Below are positions 55,066-64,000 of a DNA stretch of 64,000 nucleotides, in pieces. The notes under the pieces are model-generated. The model ran no database searches and was not told the origin of the DNA. It saw nothing but the letters and a program-made list of their open reading frames with translations. How positions within the stretch are numbered: the first letter of the stretch is position 1; each line of letters starts with the position of its first letter. This stretch comes from Paralithodes platypus. Lineage: Eukaryota; Arthropoda; Malacostraca; Decapoda; Lithodidae. The stretch lies in NCBI GenBank assembly GCA_032716605.1, contig CM064492.1, positions 50,531,975 through 50,595,974 on the forward strand, given 5' to 3'. Made by a program: the position numbers and the translations under genes.

Positions 55066-55335
55066 TGTTTTTATTTTTCATTTTATTTTTGGGCTGTACT
55101 CGACATAAAACATTAATTGTTGGGGTCATTTGGTTGACAGAGCAACGATAAGGTAAAACTATCTAGATATTAGTTAGATGTTGTAAGGCTTGCTTCACAA
55201 ATATTGCACTAGGAAATTAATATTAACAACCACACATTCGGTACAATGTTTAAAGTTGACTTTTGACTTTAATTTCTGCGTATTTAATTATTGTCACATG
55301 TTGTGTTTCTTTGTTTATTGTCATTATTCCTTAAA

Positions 55336-55506
<171 letters not shown>

Positions 55507-55589
55507 CTGATTATGGTTTCCGGCCTGTCTTTTACCTTCGAATTCCGATAATGAGGCCGTAATTAGCAGTAGAAATGTCTACTGTCATT

Positions 55590-56019
55590 CAATGCGGTTA
55601 CCGTTGAAACGTCCTTATTATCATATTCTGGCAACTATTAGACGATGTTATTCAGCATAGGAAGGACCTCTAGCAAAACAATTAAGGCTTCAAACTATCA
55701 CAACCAACTCTTTTATCTACCACACAACCTTCTTAAGCTGCATAATATCTTCTAAATATAGCTACAACACAAATATAACACACGTCGCTGGTACAGTTGG
55801 CCAAATAAGTCGTGTCGCCGCTGTCATTACGTTTTGCTCGTTGTATGCTGTATCAATGTCTGTCAGATGTTGAATAGGGTGTGTAAAGATAGGAACATGT
55901 TTGTATATCTCACTCAAAATTATGAATTAATGCTTAGATAGTGATGATATCAATTATTGATCGAAATATACTTGGTGCCGCGACATCACTAATTTGGCCA
56001 ACTGTACTCAAAGGGTTAA
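55590..56019. mobile_element. TTAA MITE family A, interrupted by a TA-flanked element
   Basis: Left arm ccgttgaaacgtccttatta with ctattagacgatgttattca; right arm cacgtcgctggta | ctcaaagggttaa (TTAA 56016-56019), split at TA 55792-55793 by the element 55794-56004. Confidence 0.85.
55794..56004. mobile_element. Tc1/mariner-type MITE with TA duplication
   Basis: A 211-bp element. The ends CAGTTGGCCAAATAAGT and ACTAATTTGGCCAACTG form a ~17-bp terminal inverted repeat with one mismatch. It is flanked by TA at 55792-55793 and 56005-56006. The related MITE 54141-54356 has cgctggtactcaaaggg at this point, so the insertion duplicated exactly TA. TA target duplication is the hallmark of Tc1/mariner (IS630) transposons. 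No coding capacity. A relative in opposite orientation is at 56911-57120. Confidence 0.88.
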
Positions 56020-56097
56020 GTTGGTAATAATGGTGTCTGTGCTTTGGTTGTCAATATTATGGGATCCTTTTAACAGAGTCCAAGTGCCTGCACAAGA

Positions 56098-56414
56098 AGT
56101 TTCCTCCCTAGACCTCCATCAAATTATAAAAAAAAAACATCCATTAGATCCCCCTTCTAGATTAATTTGTACATTTTTTGGTAGAAAAATGTCCCGGCCA
56201 AAGGCCGATTCTTCCAACATTACAGGCTCACTATCGTTCGCCAGGGAAAAAATGTACACCTAAATAACACGAAAGGTCTAAATATCGACGTAGAAAAGGG
56301 GCGAAAGGTCTTCAAATCAACTAACTTATGGGGCAAACATCTTAACATCTGAAAAGTAATGGGGCTAAACATGAGGGAGAAAGTGGACCAGAAAACGGGC
56401 CCATCCCCCCTTAA
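56098..56414 (-). mobile_element. TTAA MITE, family B
   Basis: From gtttcctccctagacctcca to CGGGCCCATCCCCCCTTAA (TTAA 56411-56414). gtcccggccaaaggccgatt and ggctcactatcgttcgccag inside. The left terminus is truncated. Confidence 0.8.
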
Positions 56415-56480
56415 AGGATGAGGATGACACTGCAAGATGAGGGAAAACACTAACTTTGGCAGGCTTTTAAAGTGGATGTT

Positions 56481-56849
56481 TTAAGGGGACATGGGCCGGT
56501 TTTCAGGACCACTTTCTCCCTCATGTTTAGCCCCATTAGTTTCCAGATGCTAAGAGGTTTGCCCCATTAGTTAGTCGATTTATGACCTTTCACCCAATTT
56601 CTTCGTCAATATTTATACCTTTCGTGCTATTTAGGTGTCGATTTTTTCCCTGGCGAACGATAGTGAGCCTGAAATGTTGGAAGAACCGGCCTTCGGCCAG
56701 GACATTGTTCTACCGAGAAGTGTACACATTAATCTAGAAGGGGGATCTAATGGATGTTTCTTTTAAATTTGATGGAGGTCTAAAAAGGAAACTAGAAAAA
56801 TAATGAATACATGCAAACATCGCCCAAAAAGTGAACCATCCCCCCTTAA
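56481..56849 (+). mobile_element. TTAA MITE, family B
   Basis: TTAA 56481-56484 and 56846-56849; TTAAGGGGACATGGGCCGG start; ccggccttcggccagg hairpin. Confidence 0.85.
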
Positions 56850-56910
56850 AATGATTTCATGAGTGTGTTATAAGAGCTCAATAAACTTTGCTCCAGTTTT
56901 CATTGCTGGC

Positions 56911-57120
56911 GAGTTGGCCAAATAAGTGATGTCGTAGCACCAAGTATATTTCGATCAATCATTGGTATCAGCACTATCTAAGCATGAATTCATCGTTTCG
57001 AGTGAGATATACAAACATGTTCCTATCTTTACACACCCTATCAACAACTGACAGACATAAATACAGCATACAGCGAGCCAAATATAATGACAGCGGAGAC
57101 ACGACTTATTTGGCCAACCG
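56911..57120. mobile_element. Tc1/mariner-type MITE, second copy
   Basis: 210 bp, opposite orientation to 55794-56004. Ends GAGTTGGCCAAATAAGTGAT and GACTTATTTGGCCAACCG followed by TA (57121-57122). Interior blocks such as accaagtatatttcgatcaa and gatatacaaacatgttccta match the first copy's complement. The left TA is lost. Confidence 0.85.
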
Positions 57121-57216
57121 TACAATCGCCAGCAGCGAAGCTTTGTAAACATTTTATTGGATGATTCAGACACGCTGATGTGACCTTTTGAGTCATTCCC
57201 GATTCAATGTTTTCCA

Positions 57217-57575
57217 TTAAGGGGGGATGGGCCGGTTTTCTGTACCACTTTCTCCCTAATGTTTAGCCACATATACATTTTCAGATGCAAAGATGTTTGC
57301 CCCATTAGTTAGTCGATTTTAAGACCTTTCGCCCCATTTCTTCGTTAATATTTAGACCTTTCGTTCTATTTAGGTGTCGATTTTCTCCCTGGCGAATGAT
57401 AGTGAGCCTGTAATGTTGGAAAAACCGGACTTCGGCCGAGAAATTTACAAATTAATCTAGAAGGGGGATTTAATGGATGTTTTTTTTAATTTGATGGAGG
57501 TCTAGGGAGGAAACTAGAAAGAAAAAAAAATAATACATGCAAAAATCGCCCCAAAAGTTAACCATCTCCCCTTAA
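57217..57575 (+). mobile_element. TTAA MITE, family B
   Basis: TTAA 57217-57220 and 57572-57575; TTAAGGGGGGATGGGCCGG start, AACCATCTCCCCTTAA end; very similar to 56481-56849. Confidence 0.85.
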
Positions 57576-57599
57576 AGAATCCTTACTCTCTCAAGTTTA

Positions 57600-57940
57600 T
57601 CATTCTTTCTATGTGTATGAAGGAGGCAAAAGGCAAGGCTGCCTGTAACAAGTGTACCCCTCACCCCCTGTCCCCCAAAGTTGAAAGAGTGAAAGAGAGC
57701 TATATTCAAGGTACGTTAGAGTAAATATATTTGTGCACACGGAACTATAAGCAATGTAAGTCGTAGGATGAGGGAAAGACAGATTGAAGGAGAGAGTTCC
57801 TGAGCTTACTTGTTGAGTGAAAGAAAGACTGGGAAAATCGGATCACTCTAGGGTTAACGAGTGAAGTAATGTACCAGTTACTAGGGCAGGCGATCGTATC
57901 CCAACTAAAATGCCCGTTCGTAGTGGCAACATAATTCATT
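57600..57940 (-). pseudogene. LINE ORF2 tail and 3' UTR (family of 6649-8601)
   Basis: Minus-strand frame 57939-57745 ends RFSQSFFHSTSKLRNSLLQS, VFPSSYDLHCL, parallel to the tail at 31790-32305. The DNA gtgtatgaaggaggcaaaag, ccccaaagttgaaagagtga matches 6670-6740. 5'-truncated. Confidence 0.75.
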
Positions 57941-57996
57941 GACCCCCCCCCCCCCCTCCCCCTGACTATTACGAGCGCTCATCAGTCAATACACAT

Positions 57997-58357
57997 TTAA
58001 GGGGAGACTGGCCTGTTTTTGTTTGGTCTATTAATTAATTTATTCCTATATTTCTTAGTGTCCTTGCTAGACCTTCATCAAACTTAGAAACCCCCCCTAG
58101 ACCATACTACAAGATAAATTTGTAAATTTTTCGGTAGAAAAATGTCCCGGCCGAAGGCAGCTTCCTCTTAAAATTTCAGGCTCGCTTTCGCTCGCCAGGA
58201 AAAACTCGACACCTAAATGGCTCGAAAGGCCTTAAAATTGACAATGAAATGGGGTGAAAGGTACTATAATCGCCAAACTAATGGGCCGAACGTCATAAAA
58301 TCTGAAAACAAATGGGGCTAAGAAATGGGACCAGAAAAAAGTCCTGTCTCCCCTTAA
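57997..58357 (-). mobile_element. TTAA MITE, family B
   Basis: TTAA 57997-58000 and 58354-58357; TTAAGGGGAGACTGGCCTG start; CCTGTCTCCCCTTAA end; ggctcgctttcgctcgccag core. Confidence 0.85.
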
Positions 58358-58492
58358 TGGCGTCCACAGAGTAATTGATGTATGCACTGCCTAATTAAAA
58401 ATACACCCAGGCAGCATCAAACACACTACGTCAATTACCGGCACGCACACAGGCGGTATTAAAAAAAGGAAAGCAAGCAGAAACATGACACC

Positions 58493-58495
<3 letters not shown>

Positions 58496-58542
<47 letters not shown>

Positions 58543-58600
58543 CGGTATATATACTGTATATATATATATATATAAATGAATGAATGAATGAATGAATAAA
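58496..58600. repeat. (TA)n microsatellite with CCCGG and CTG interruptions
   Basis: TA tract broken by TACCCGGTA (58539-58547) and TACTGTA (58552-58558), followed by ATGA repeats. Confidence 0.95.
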
Positions 58601-58860
58601 ATTAAAATATATATACTGATAATTACGGAACAAAGTTACAAAGACAAAGTCAAAATGAATTGTTCGCCTAAAACTTTGTATAATTTGACCTTTATATATT
58701 TGTTGTTAAACTTGTTAAACTTGGTGGACATTTTAGTCCATTATTTTATTGGTAACTAATGTAAAAACAAAGAACTACTATATCTTGTATCATGTTATTG
58801 CCAATATTTTCATAATTAACACAATATTTGGCTATAAAAAACGTCGTACTAGTTGGGTAA

Positions 58861-59075
58861 TTAACTCTTTCAAGAACCAATTACGCATTTGTTTCTGTTT
58901 TCTGGCTATTATTGGACGATTATAGTCAGATTACGAAGGGTATATGAAAGTAAGAGAGTTAATTGAGATAGTATTTACCCATATAACTCCCTCTGATCCT
59001 TCCTAATTTGTATCATATCGTCTAATGTTAGCCAGAATAAACTGTCAAAATGAGTCATAATCTTCAAAGGGTTAA
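58861..59075. mobile_element. TTAA MITE, family A (CTTTCAAG subtype)
   Basis: TTAA 58861-58864 and 59072-59075. Ends TTAACTCTTTCAAGAACC and CTTCAAAGGGTTAA; arms tctggctattattggacgat and atcgtctaatgttagccaga. Confidence 0.85.
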
Positions 59076-59456
59076 TGGAGCCCACCTCTCTTTTTGTTTT
59101 CTCTTTCTCTCCCTCTCTCTTTGGCTTGTATCCATTCGGCCCCATTCAGCCTACTGTTTTAAGACACTTACCCCCATCCAGGTGTCAATATTTTCCTGGT
59201 GAGCGGTAGCGAGCCAGCATATATATATTTGTTTTGACAGCAAGCTAAATTTGTACATTTTTCGCTAGAAAAATGTCTCCGGTGAAGCCGGATTTCTCCA
59301 TACAATGTTGTCTCGCTATCGCTCGCCAGGAAGAAATCGACACCTGGATGGGGATAAACGTCTTCAAACAGTTGGCTGAATGGGGCCGAATGGATACAAG
59401 CCAGGGAAAGAGAGAAAAGGAGACACAGATAAAAGAAAGCCGGTGACCCCCCTTTA
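59072..59456. mobile_element. TTAA fold-back element, family C, sharing a TTAA with family A
   Basis: Starts at the same TTAA that ends 58861-59075. Palindromic blocks ggcttgtatccattcggccc and ggccgaatggatacaagcca; cctggtgagcggtagcgagc and tcgctatcgctcgccaggaa. The right TTAA is lost near 59456. Confidence 0.82.
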
Positions 59457-59484
59457 GAGACTCCAATTATTCCTTCAAAGACCT

Positions 59485-61214
59485 AATGTGTTTATAATAG
59501 CCAATGCATTTATGACGTATAATTGTTTGAGTTATAATTATCAGTGAATGGTACCGTGTGGTTTATGACGTAGATGCATTAGTGTTACTATATAGCCAAT
59601 TAATAGTACCGTGTGTTTTATGACGTCTAAATATTTGTTACTAAATAGCCAAATAATAGTACCATGTGTTTTATGACGTAGAAGTGATTTTTTTTTTTTT
59701 TTTTCTATATTCCAACTTACTTCCTCTCGGGCATAGGCTGAGAGCCTTAACATTCACCGCTTTACAATGAACAGTGAAGCCCGTGAGGTCTTGTTCCAGT
59801 CTAGGGAGTGAGACATGTGAAGCACGTAGAGTACAACGAGCACCTGCCATCTTGCCTTCACATGAGGCACGGTGCTCACTCATGGCCCGAAACGACCCAA
59901 TCTCTGAAGCCACCTCGTTCCCGTGCTTCACTGTCTCACCCCCTACACTCGGACTCTCACACTTACACACACACAACGCCACCTGTTGAGCAGATAACTC
60001 ACTAGGCATTGCACCCCTATAGCATATTTTGAATATGGGAATATTCATACAGTGCTATTTAATCAGGGAACAATGAGGGTATTTTATTGACGTTTCGGTG
60101 GGCTTGTGGTAATGCACTGATACCAGGTACAGCACAAATTCCATCCCAATAATATCTTCCCATTGATACATCGGGATTTGAACCCGGGACCTTTGGATTA
60201 CCAGGCCAGTGGCAAGACCACTCTACCACACCTCCCCTTATAATAGCTAATAAATAGTACCGTGTGTTTTTTGACGTAGATGTATTTAAGTTATAATAGC
60301 CAATGAATAGTACAGTGTTTTATGACGTAGAAGGGTTTGCGTTATAATAGCTAATAAATAGTACCATGTGTTTTATGACGTAGAAGGGTTTGCGTTATAA
60401 TAGCTAATAAATAGTACCATGTGTTTTATGACGTAGAAGGGTTTGCGTTATAATAGCTAATAAATAGTACCATGTGTTTTATGACGTAGAAGGGTTTGCG
60501 TTATAATAGCTAATAAATAGTACCATGTGTTTATGACGTAGAGGGTTTGCGTTATAATAGCTAATAAATAGTACCATGTGTTTTATGACGTAGAAGGGTT
60601 TGCGTTATAATAGCTAATAAATAGTACCATGTGTTTTATGACGTAGAAGGGTTTGCGTTATAATAGCTAATAAATAGTACCATGTGTTTTATGACGTAGA
60701 AGGGTTTGCGTTATAATAGCTAATAAATAGTACCATGTGTTTTATGACGTAGAAGGGTTTGCGTTATAATAGCCAATGAATAGTACCATGTGTTTTATGA
60801 CGTAGAAGTGATTGAGTTATAATAGCCAATGAATAGTACCATGTGTTTTATGACGTAGAAGGGTTTGCGTTATAATAGCCAATAAATAGTACCATGTGTT
60901 TTATGACGTAGAAGGGTTTGCGTTATAATAGCCAATGAATAGTACCATGTGTTTTATGACGTAGAAGTGAATGAGTTATAATAGCCAATGAATAGTACCA
61001 TGTGTTTTATGACGTAGACATGATTTAGTTATAATAGCCAATTAATAGTAACATGTGTTTTATGATTTAGAAGTGTTTTAGTTATAATGGCCAATGAATA
61101 GTACCATTAGTTCATAACGTTGAAGTGAACTACAGTATAATAATCAATGAATAGTACCGAGTGCTTTATGATGTAGAGTTGTATGAGTTATAATAGTCAA
61201 TTAATGGTACTGTA
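59485..61214. repeat. ~53-bp minisatellite, 20+ units, split by a SINE
   Basis: Unit TTATAATAGCTAATAAATAG + TACCATGTGTTTTATGACGT + agaagggtttgcg. About four divergent units precede the SINE at 59688-60237 and about 17 follow it. The units at 60340-60740 are almost identical, so local amplification is recent. Each has a TGACGTA motif. No ORF. Confidence 0.93.
59688..60237 (-). mobile_element. tRNA-headed SINE S1 inserted in the minisatellite
   Basis: Minus strand, 550 bp. Head GGGGAGGTGTGGTAGAGTGG (60218-60237), B box GGTTCAAATCC (complement of 60174-60184), body as in 33376-33878, and a 17-nt poly(A) (T run 59688-59704). It has ~50 bp absent from the 33.4 kb copy (agtacaacgagcacctgcca region, 59828-59880). 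The array resumes immediately after the head. Confidence 0.88.
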
Positions 61215-61279
61215 ACCTGAAATTTGTATTAGATACTCGTACTTATGACAAATGCATCGAACAGAACATTTTCTTTGAC

Positions 61280-61618
61280 TTAAGTGGAGATGGTTCGTTT
61301 TTCTGGTCCCCTTTCTCCTTCGTGTTAAGCCCCATTTGTTTTGAGATTATATGACGTTCGGCCCATTAGTTTGGTGATTTTAACACCTTTCGCCCCATTT
61401 CGTTGTCAATTTGAAGATCTTTCGTGCTATTTAGGTGTATATTTTTTTCCTGGCGAGCAATAGCGAGCCTGAAATTTTAAGAGGAACTGGCCTTCGGCCG
61501 GGAAATTTTTCTACCGAAAAATTTACAAATATATCTAGGGGATGTTTGTCTAAGCTTGATGGAGGTCTAGCGAAAAAAAAATAAATAAAAATAAAAACCC
61601 GGCCCATTTTCCCGTAAT
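61280..61618 (+). mobile_element. TTAA MITE, family B
   Basis: TTAAGTGGAGATGGTTCG start at 61280; cctggcgagcaatagcgagc, ggccttcggccggg; right end ggcccattttcccgtaa, decayed. Confidence 0.8.
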
Positions 61619-61639
61619 CATAACAATAACATTGGGGAC

Positions 61640-61905
61640 CTCCTATAGGCTATATAAACATCCCTCTCTTGAAGAGGAATGGAACACTTCCTATACCCTA
61701 TTCCAAATAAGTAGGCCAAAACTCTTGAACATTAACCTCTATAACTCACAGACGACTAGAGTAATCGAGCTCATTTTTCCCTATGTGGGAAGGGTAAGGT
61801 AGGGAATAGGTGTGGAAGTTTACAGCCCATTTGCTCTAGCTCTTTTTGAGTTACAGGTTAGGGTTTACGTTTTCTGGTCTACCTACTTGAAACAGTATAT
61901 GATGC
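61640..61905. mobile_element. Family D palindromic repeat
   Basis: ccctattccaaataagtagg, attaacctctataactcaca and the inverted ctagctctttttgagttaca. Divergent from 53410-53636. Confidence 0.6.
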
Positions 61906-62011
61906 ATGGAAGGTCCAGAAAAATTTAATGGTAGAGGAAACTCCAGAATGAGTGTCTTTTAATTTGCATAAATAAAATATATAATGGGAAAGATGCAATC
62001 AGAATATAAAA

Positions 62012-62363
62012 TTTGAGTTTTTTTTTCTAGACCCCCTTCTTCCTCATGCTTACCCTCATTTGTTGAGATTTTAAGACGTTTGGCCCATTAGTTTGGCAAT
62101 TTTAAGATCTTTTGCATAATTTCTTTGTCAATAGTAAGCCCTTTCGTGCCATTTAAGTGTCGATTTTTTTTCCTGGCGAGCGATAGCAAGCCTGGAATTG
62201 TGGAGGAAGGCCGGGATATTTTTCTATCGAAAAATGTACACATTAATCTCGAAGGGGGATCTAATGGATGTTTGTCTAAGTTTGATGGAGGTCTAGGGAG
62301 GAAACTAAATAATATAATATGTGTACGAAAAAATCGACGAAATTTGTTTATCTTCCCCCTTAA
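62012..62363 (+). mobile_element. TTAA MITE family B, sharing its TTAA with family A
   Basis: Left end truncated; cctggcgagcgatagcaagc core; the right end CTTCCCCCTTAA shares TTAA 62360-62363 with the next element. Confidence 0.8.
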
Positions 62364-62577
62364 CCCCTTCTGTACCGAAGACGTCTTATCATTATATTCT
62401 TGCAATTATTAAGACACTATTATTAGCCTGGGAAAGACGTCTACCATTACAAAACTACCGACTATTTTAATTAATCCTTGTAGCTACCATACAGTATATC
62501 CTTCCTAAGCTTCATAAAATCGTCTAGATCTAGCTGACATCAAGTGAAAAAGACGTCCCCGGTAATGAAGGGGTTAC
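62360..62577. mobile_element. TTAA MITE, family A
   Basis: TTAACCCCTTCTGTACCGA start, CCCCGGTAATGAAGGGGTTAC end; arms ttgcaattattaagacacta and cataaaatcgtctagatcta. Confidence 0.82.
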
Positions 62578-62649
62578 AAGATAAATGCAGTCTAAACAAC
62601 AGCTTCAGGCTATAAATAAAAGTCCAAGCTGTAAACTTCGAAAATGGTT

Positions 62650-62870
62650 CTATAGTCTGTTCAGCATAAGTAGGCCAAACATAGTCACCCGAAACCTCTA
62701 TAACTCAAAAAAGTGCTAGAACACATAGGCTGTAAATTTTCCTACATAACATCCCTGGCTGACTCTTCCCAACTGGTAGAAATATTAGCTCGATTACTAT
62801 ACCCGTCCTTTAGTTATACAGATTAGTGGTCGAGATTTTACGTCTAGTTATTGTGTATTGACTACATTGT
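62650..62870. mobile_element. Family D palindromic repeat
   Basis: ctatagtctgttcagcataa start; aacctctataactcaaaaaa and tagaaatattagctcgatta as in 34330-34400 and 61730-61780. Confidence 0.6.
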
Positions 62871-62879
62871 GTCATCCCT

Positions 62880-63155
62880 TTAACCCCTTCAAGATTATGA
62901 CGCGATTTGGCAGATCATTCGGGCTATTATTATTATTGGACGATTTCCCACTAAATTACTGGCTCACTATCGCTTGCCAGGAAAAAAATGACACCAAAAT
63001 GGCACGAAAGGTCGTAATATTGACAAAGAAAACGGAGAGAAAGGTCTTAAAATCGCCAAACAAATGAGGCGAACATCTTAAAATGTCATAACTAATGGGT
63101 CTACAAATGAGAGAGAAGGGGGCCAGAAAAAAAAATGTCTCTCCCTAATTACTTA
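62880..63155. mobile_element. Chimera of family A left arm and family B remainder
   Basis: TTAACCCCTTCAAGATTATG (family A end) runs to attattattggacgattt (62945), then switches to family B sequence ggctcactatcgcttgccag through gagagagaagggggccagaa to ~63155. Confidence 0.6.
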
Positions 63156-63375
63156 GCGCTAGGTTAATAGACGTATCTCTATTATCTTGTTCTTATTATT
63201 ATTTGCATGTTAATATAATTATCTCTCTATCCATCTGTCTATCTTCTTACCTATTAAATTATGGTTCCTTTCAGATATCGATCTATAGATCTACCTACCC
63301 TGGTTAGCGAAATGCATTGACGTAGATTATATGGTATAAACACATAATCCACAAGCGAATGCACAATGCCAATAT

Positions 63376-63490
63376 CACACACACACACAAGCAAATACTG
63401 TACATCACAACGACATCACGCACGCCTGCACACACACACACACACGCACATACACACATACAAACACACAATAATATATGCGCACACCAG
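63376..63490. repeat. CA-rich microsatellite
   Basis: CA runs and gcacac variants with TACTGTA at 63396-63402. Confidence 0.9.
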
Positions 63491-63664
63491 CACACAGACA
63501 GATTAACTCAATTACAAGTTGGTTCCGTGTGCCGACTCCTCATCAGCGAAACACACACACCAGCACACGTCATCGGTACAGAGCGAAAAGAAGTCAACAG
63601 CCAAACCATCTCATTATTGGGCTAATCAACTTCTGGCACAAAGATTGAATGTGGAGTGAGCTTG

Positions 63665-64000
63665 GAATGACGAGAGGCGGGAGGGAGGAGGAAGGGGAGG
63701 GGGAGGTATAGGAGGTATAGGAGGAGGAGGAGGAGGAGGAAGTATTGGAGGAGGAGGAAGTATTGGAGGAGGAGGAAGTATTGGAGGAGGTGGAATAGGT
63801 AGAGGAGGAGGTGGAGGTATAGGAGGACGAGGAGGAGGTGGAATAGGAGGGGGAAGCATAGGAGAAGGAGAAAGAGGTATTGGAGAAGGAGAAGGAGGTA
63901 TAGGAGGAGGAGGTGGTATTCAAGGAGGAGGAGGTGGTAGAGGAGGAAGAGAAGGTGGTATTGGAGGAGAAGCTAGGAGGTGGTATAGGGGGTGAGGTGG
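63665..64000. repeat. (GGA)n-rich polypurine tract
   Basis: Repeats of ggaggaggaagtattggagg and ggaggtataggagg. It continues to the window edge. Minus-strand frames (SSSNTSSSS, IPPPPILPPPP) are repeat translation. Confidence 0.95.

Noticed and set aside
59485..61214. CRISPR-like regular repeat array
   Set aside because: Units are directly abutting with no unique spacers, the DNA is eukaryotic and no cas genes exist; it is a minisatellite.

Overview
The window looks like repeat-dominated intergenic DNA from an arthropod, most likely a decapod crustacean. That is inference from the following: dense TA, CA, GA and TAGA microsatellites, TTAGG-type (arthropod telomere-like) repeats, several non-LTR retrotransposon clades, tRNA-headed SINEs, and swarms of short palindromic DNA-transposon derivatives. 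I see no host protein-coding gene. Every ORF with a recognisable protein signature is retroelement-derived; nearly all other long ORFs are translations of simple repeats.

Layout. 0-2 kb: a jockey-like LINE tail, then two GC-richer patches with CCAAT, E2F-like and NRF1-like motifs, the only promoter-like sequence here. 2-9 kb: AT-rich spacer, a headless SINE, microsatellites, a jockey-like LINE tail, and a 2 kb decayed minus-strand LINE. 9-19 kb: TTAA-flanked MITEs, LINE 3' scraps, a 2.3 kb polypurine minisatellite, and one MITE nested inside another. 19.1-23.9 kb: an RTE-like LINE with a second RTE-like copy inserted in it (7-bp target duplication); a third truncated copy lies at 28.4-29.5 kb. 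24-36 kb: a TTAGG-like minisatellite, (GA)n arrays, MITEs, a full tRNA-headed SINE at 33.4-33.9 kb, and a ~90-bp array. 36.4-48.2 kb: two long CR1-like LINEs, both minus strand, head-to-tail and separated by a (GA)n tract. Each has an esterase-domain ORF1, an EN-RT ORF2 and a 5' UTR of tandem ~60-bp monomers. 48.3-51.4 kb: a GT array, another retroelement C-terminus, a different tRNA-derived SINE, and a LINE tail. 51.5-64 kb: the densest MITE cluster, a 21-bp and a ~53-bp minisatellite (the latter split by a SINE), and a GGA-rich end.

The most interesting signal is small and distributed. The 7-mers TACTGTA/TACAGTA recur about 30 times, often inside (TA)n tracts. In at least four places a closely related copy of the same repeat has just TA where this copy has TA-CAG-TA or TA-CTG-TA. 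That is the form of a Tc1/mariner excision footprint, and a 211-bp element with TA target duplication and CAG...CTG ends sits at 55794-56004. The window thus appears to hold both a candidate transposon family and its scars.

The elements act as parasites on each other's sequence: TTAA MITEs insert into TTAA sites of other TTAA MITEs and share TTAA borders, the TA-flanked element sits in a TTAA MITE, a SINE sits in a minisatellite, and an RTE-like LINE sits in an RTE-like LINE. Non-autonomous elements here would depend on transposases encoded elsewhere, since no transposase ORF is visible.
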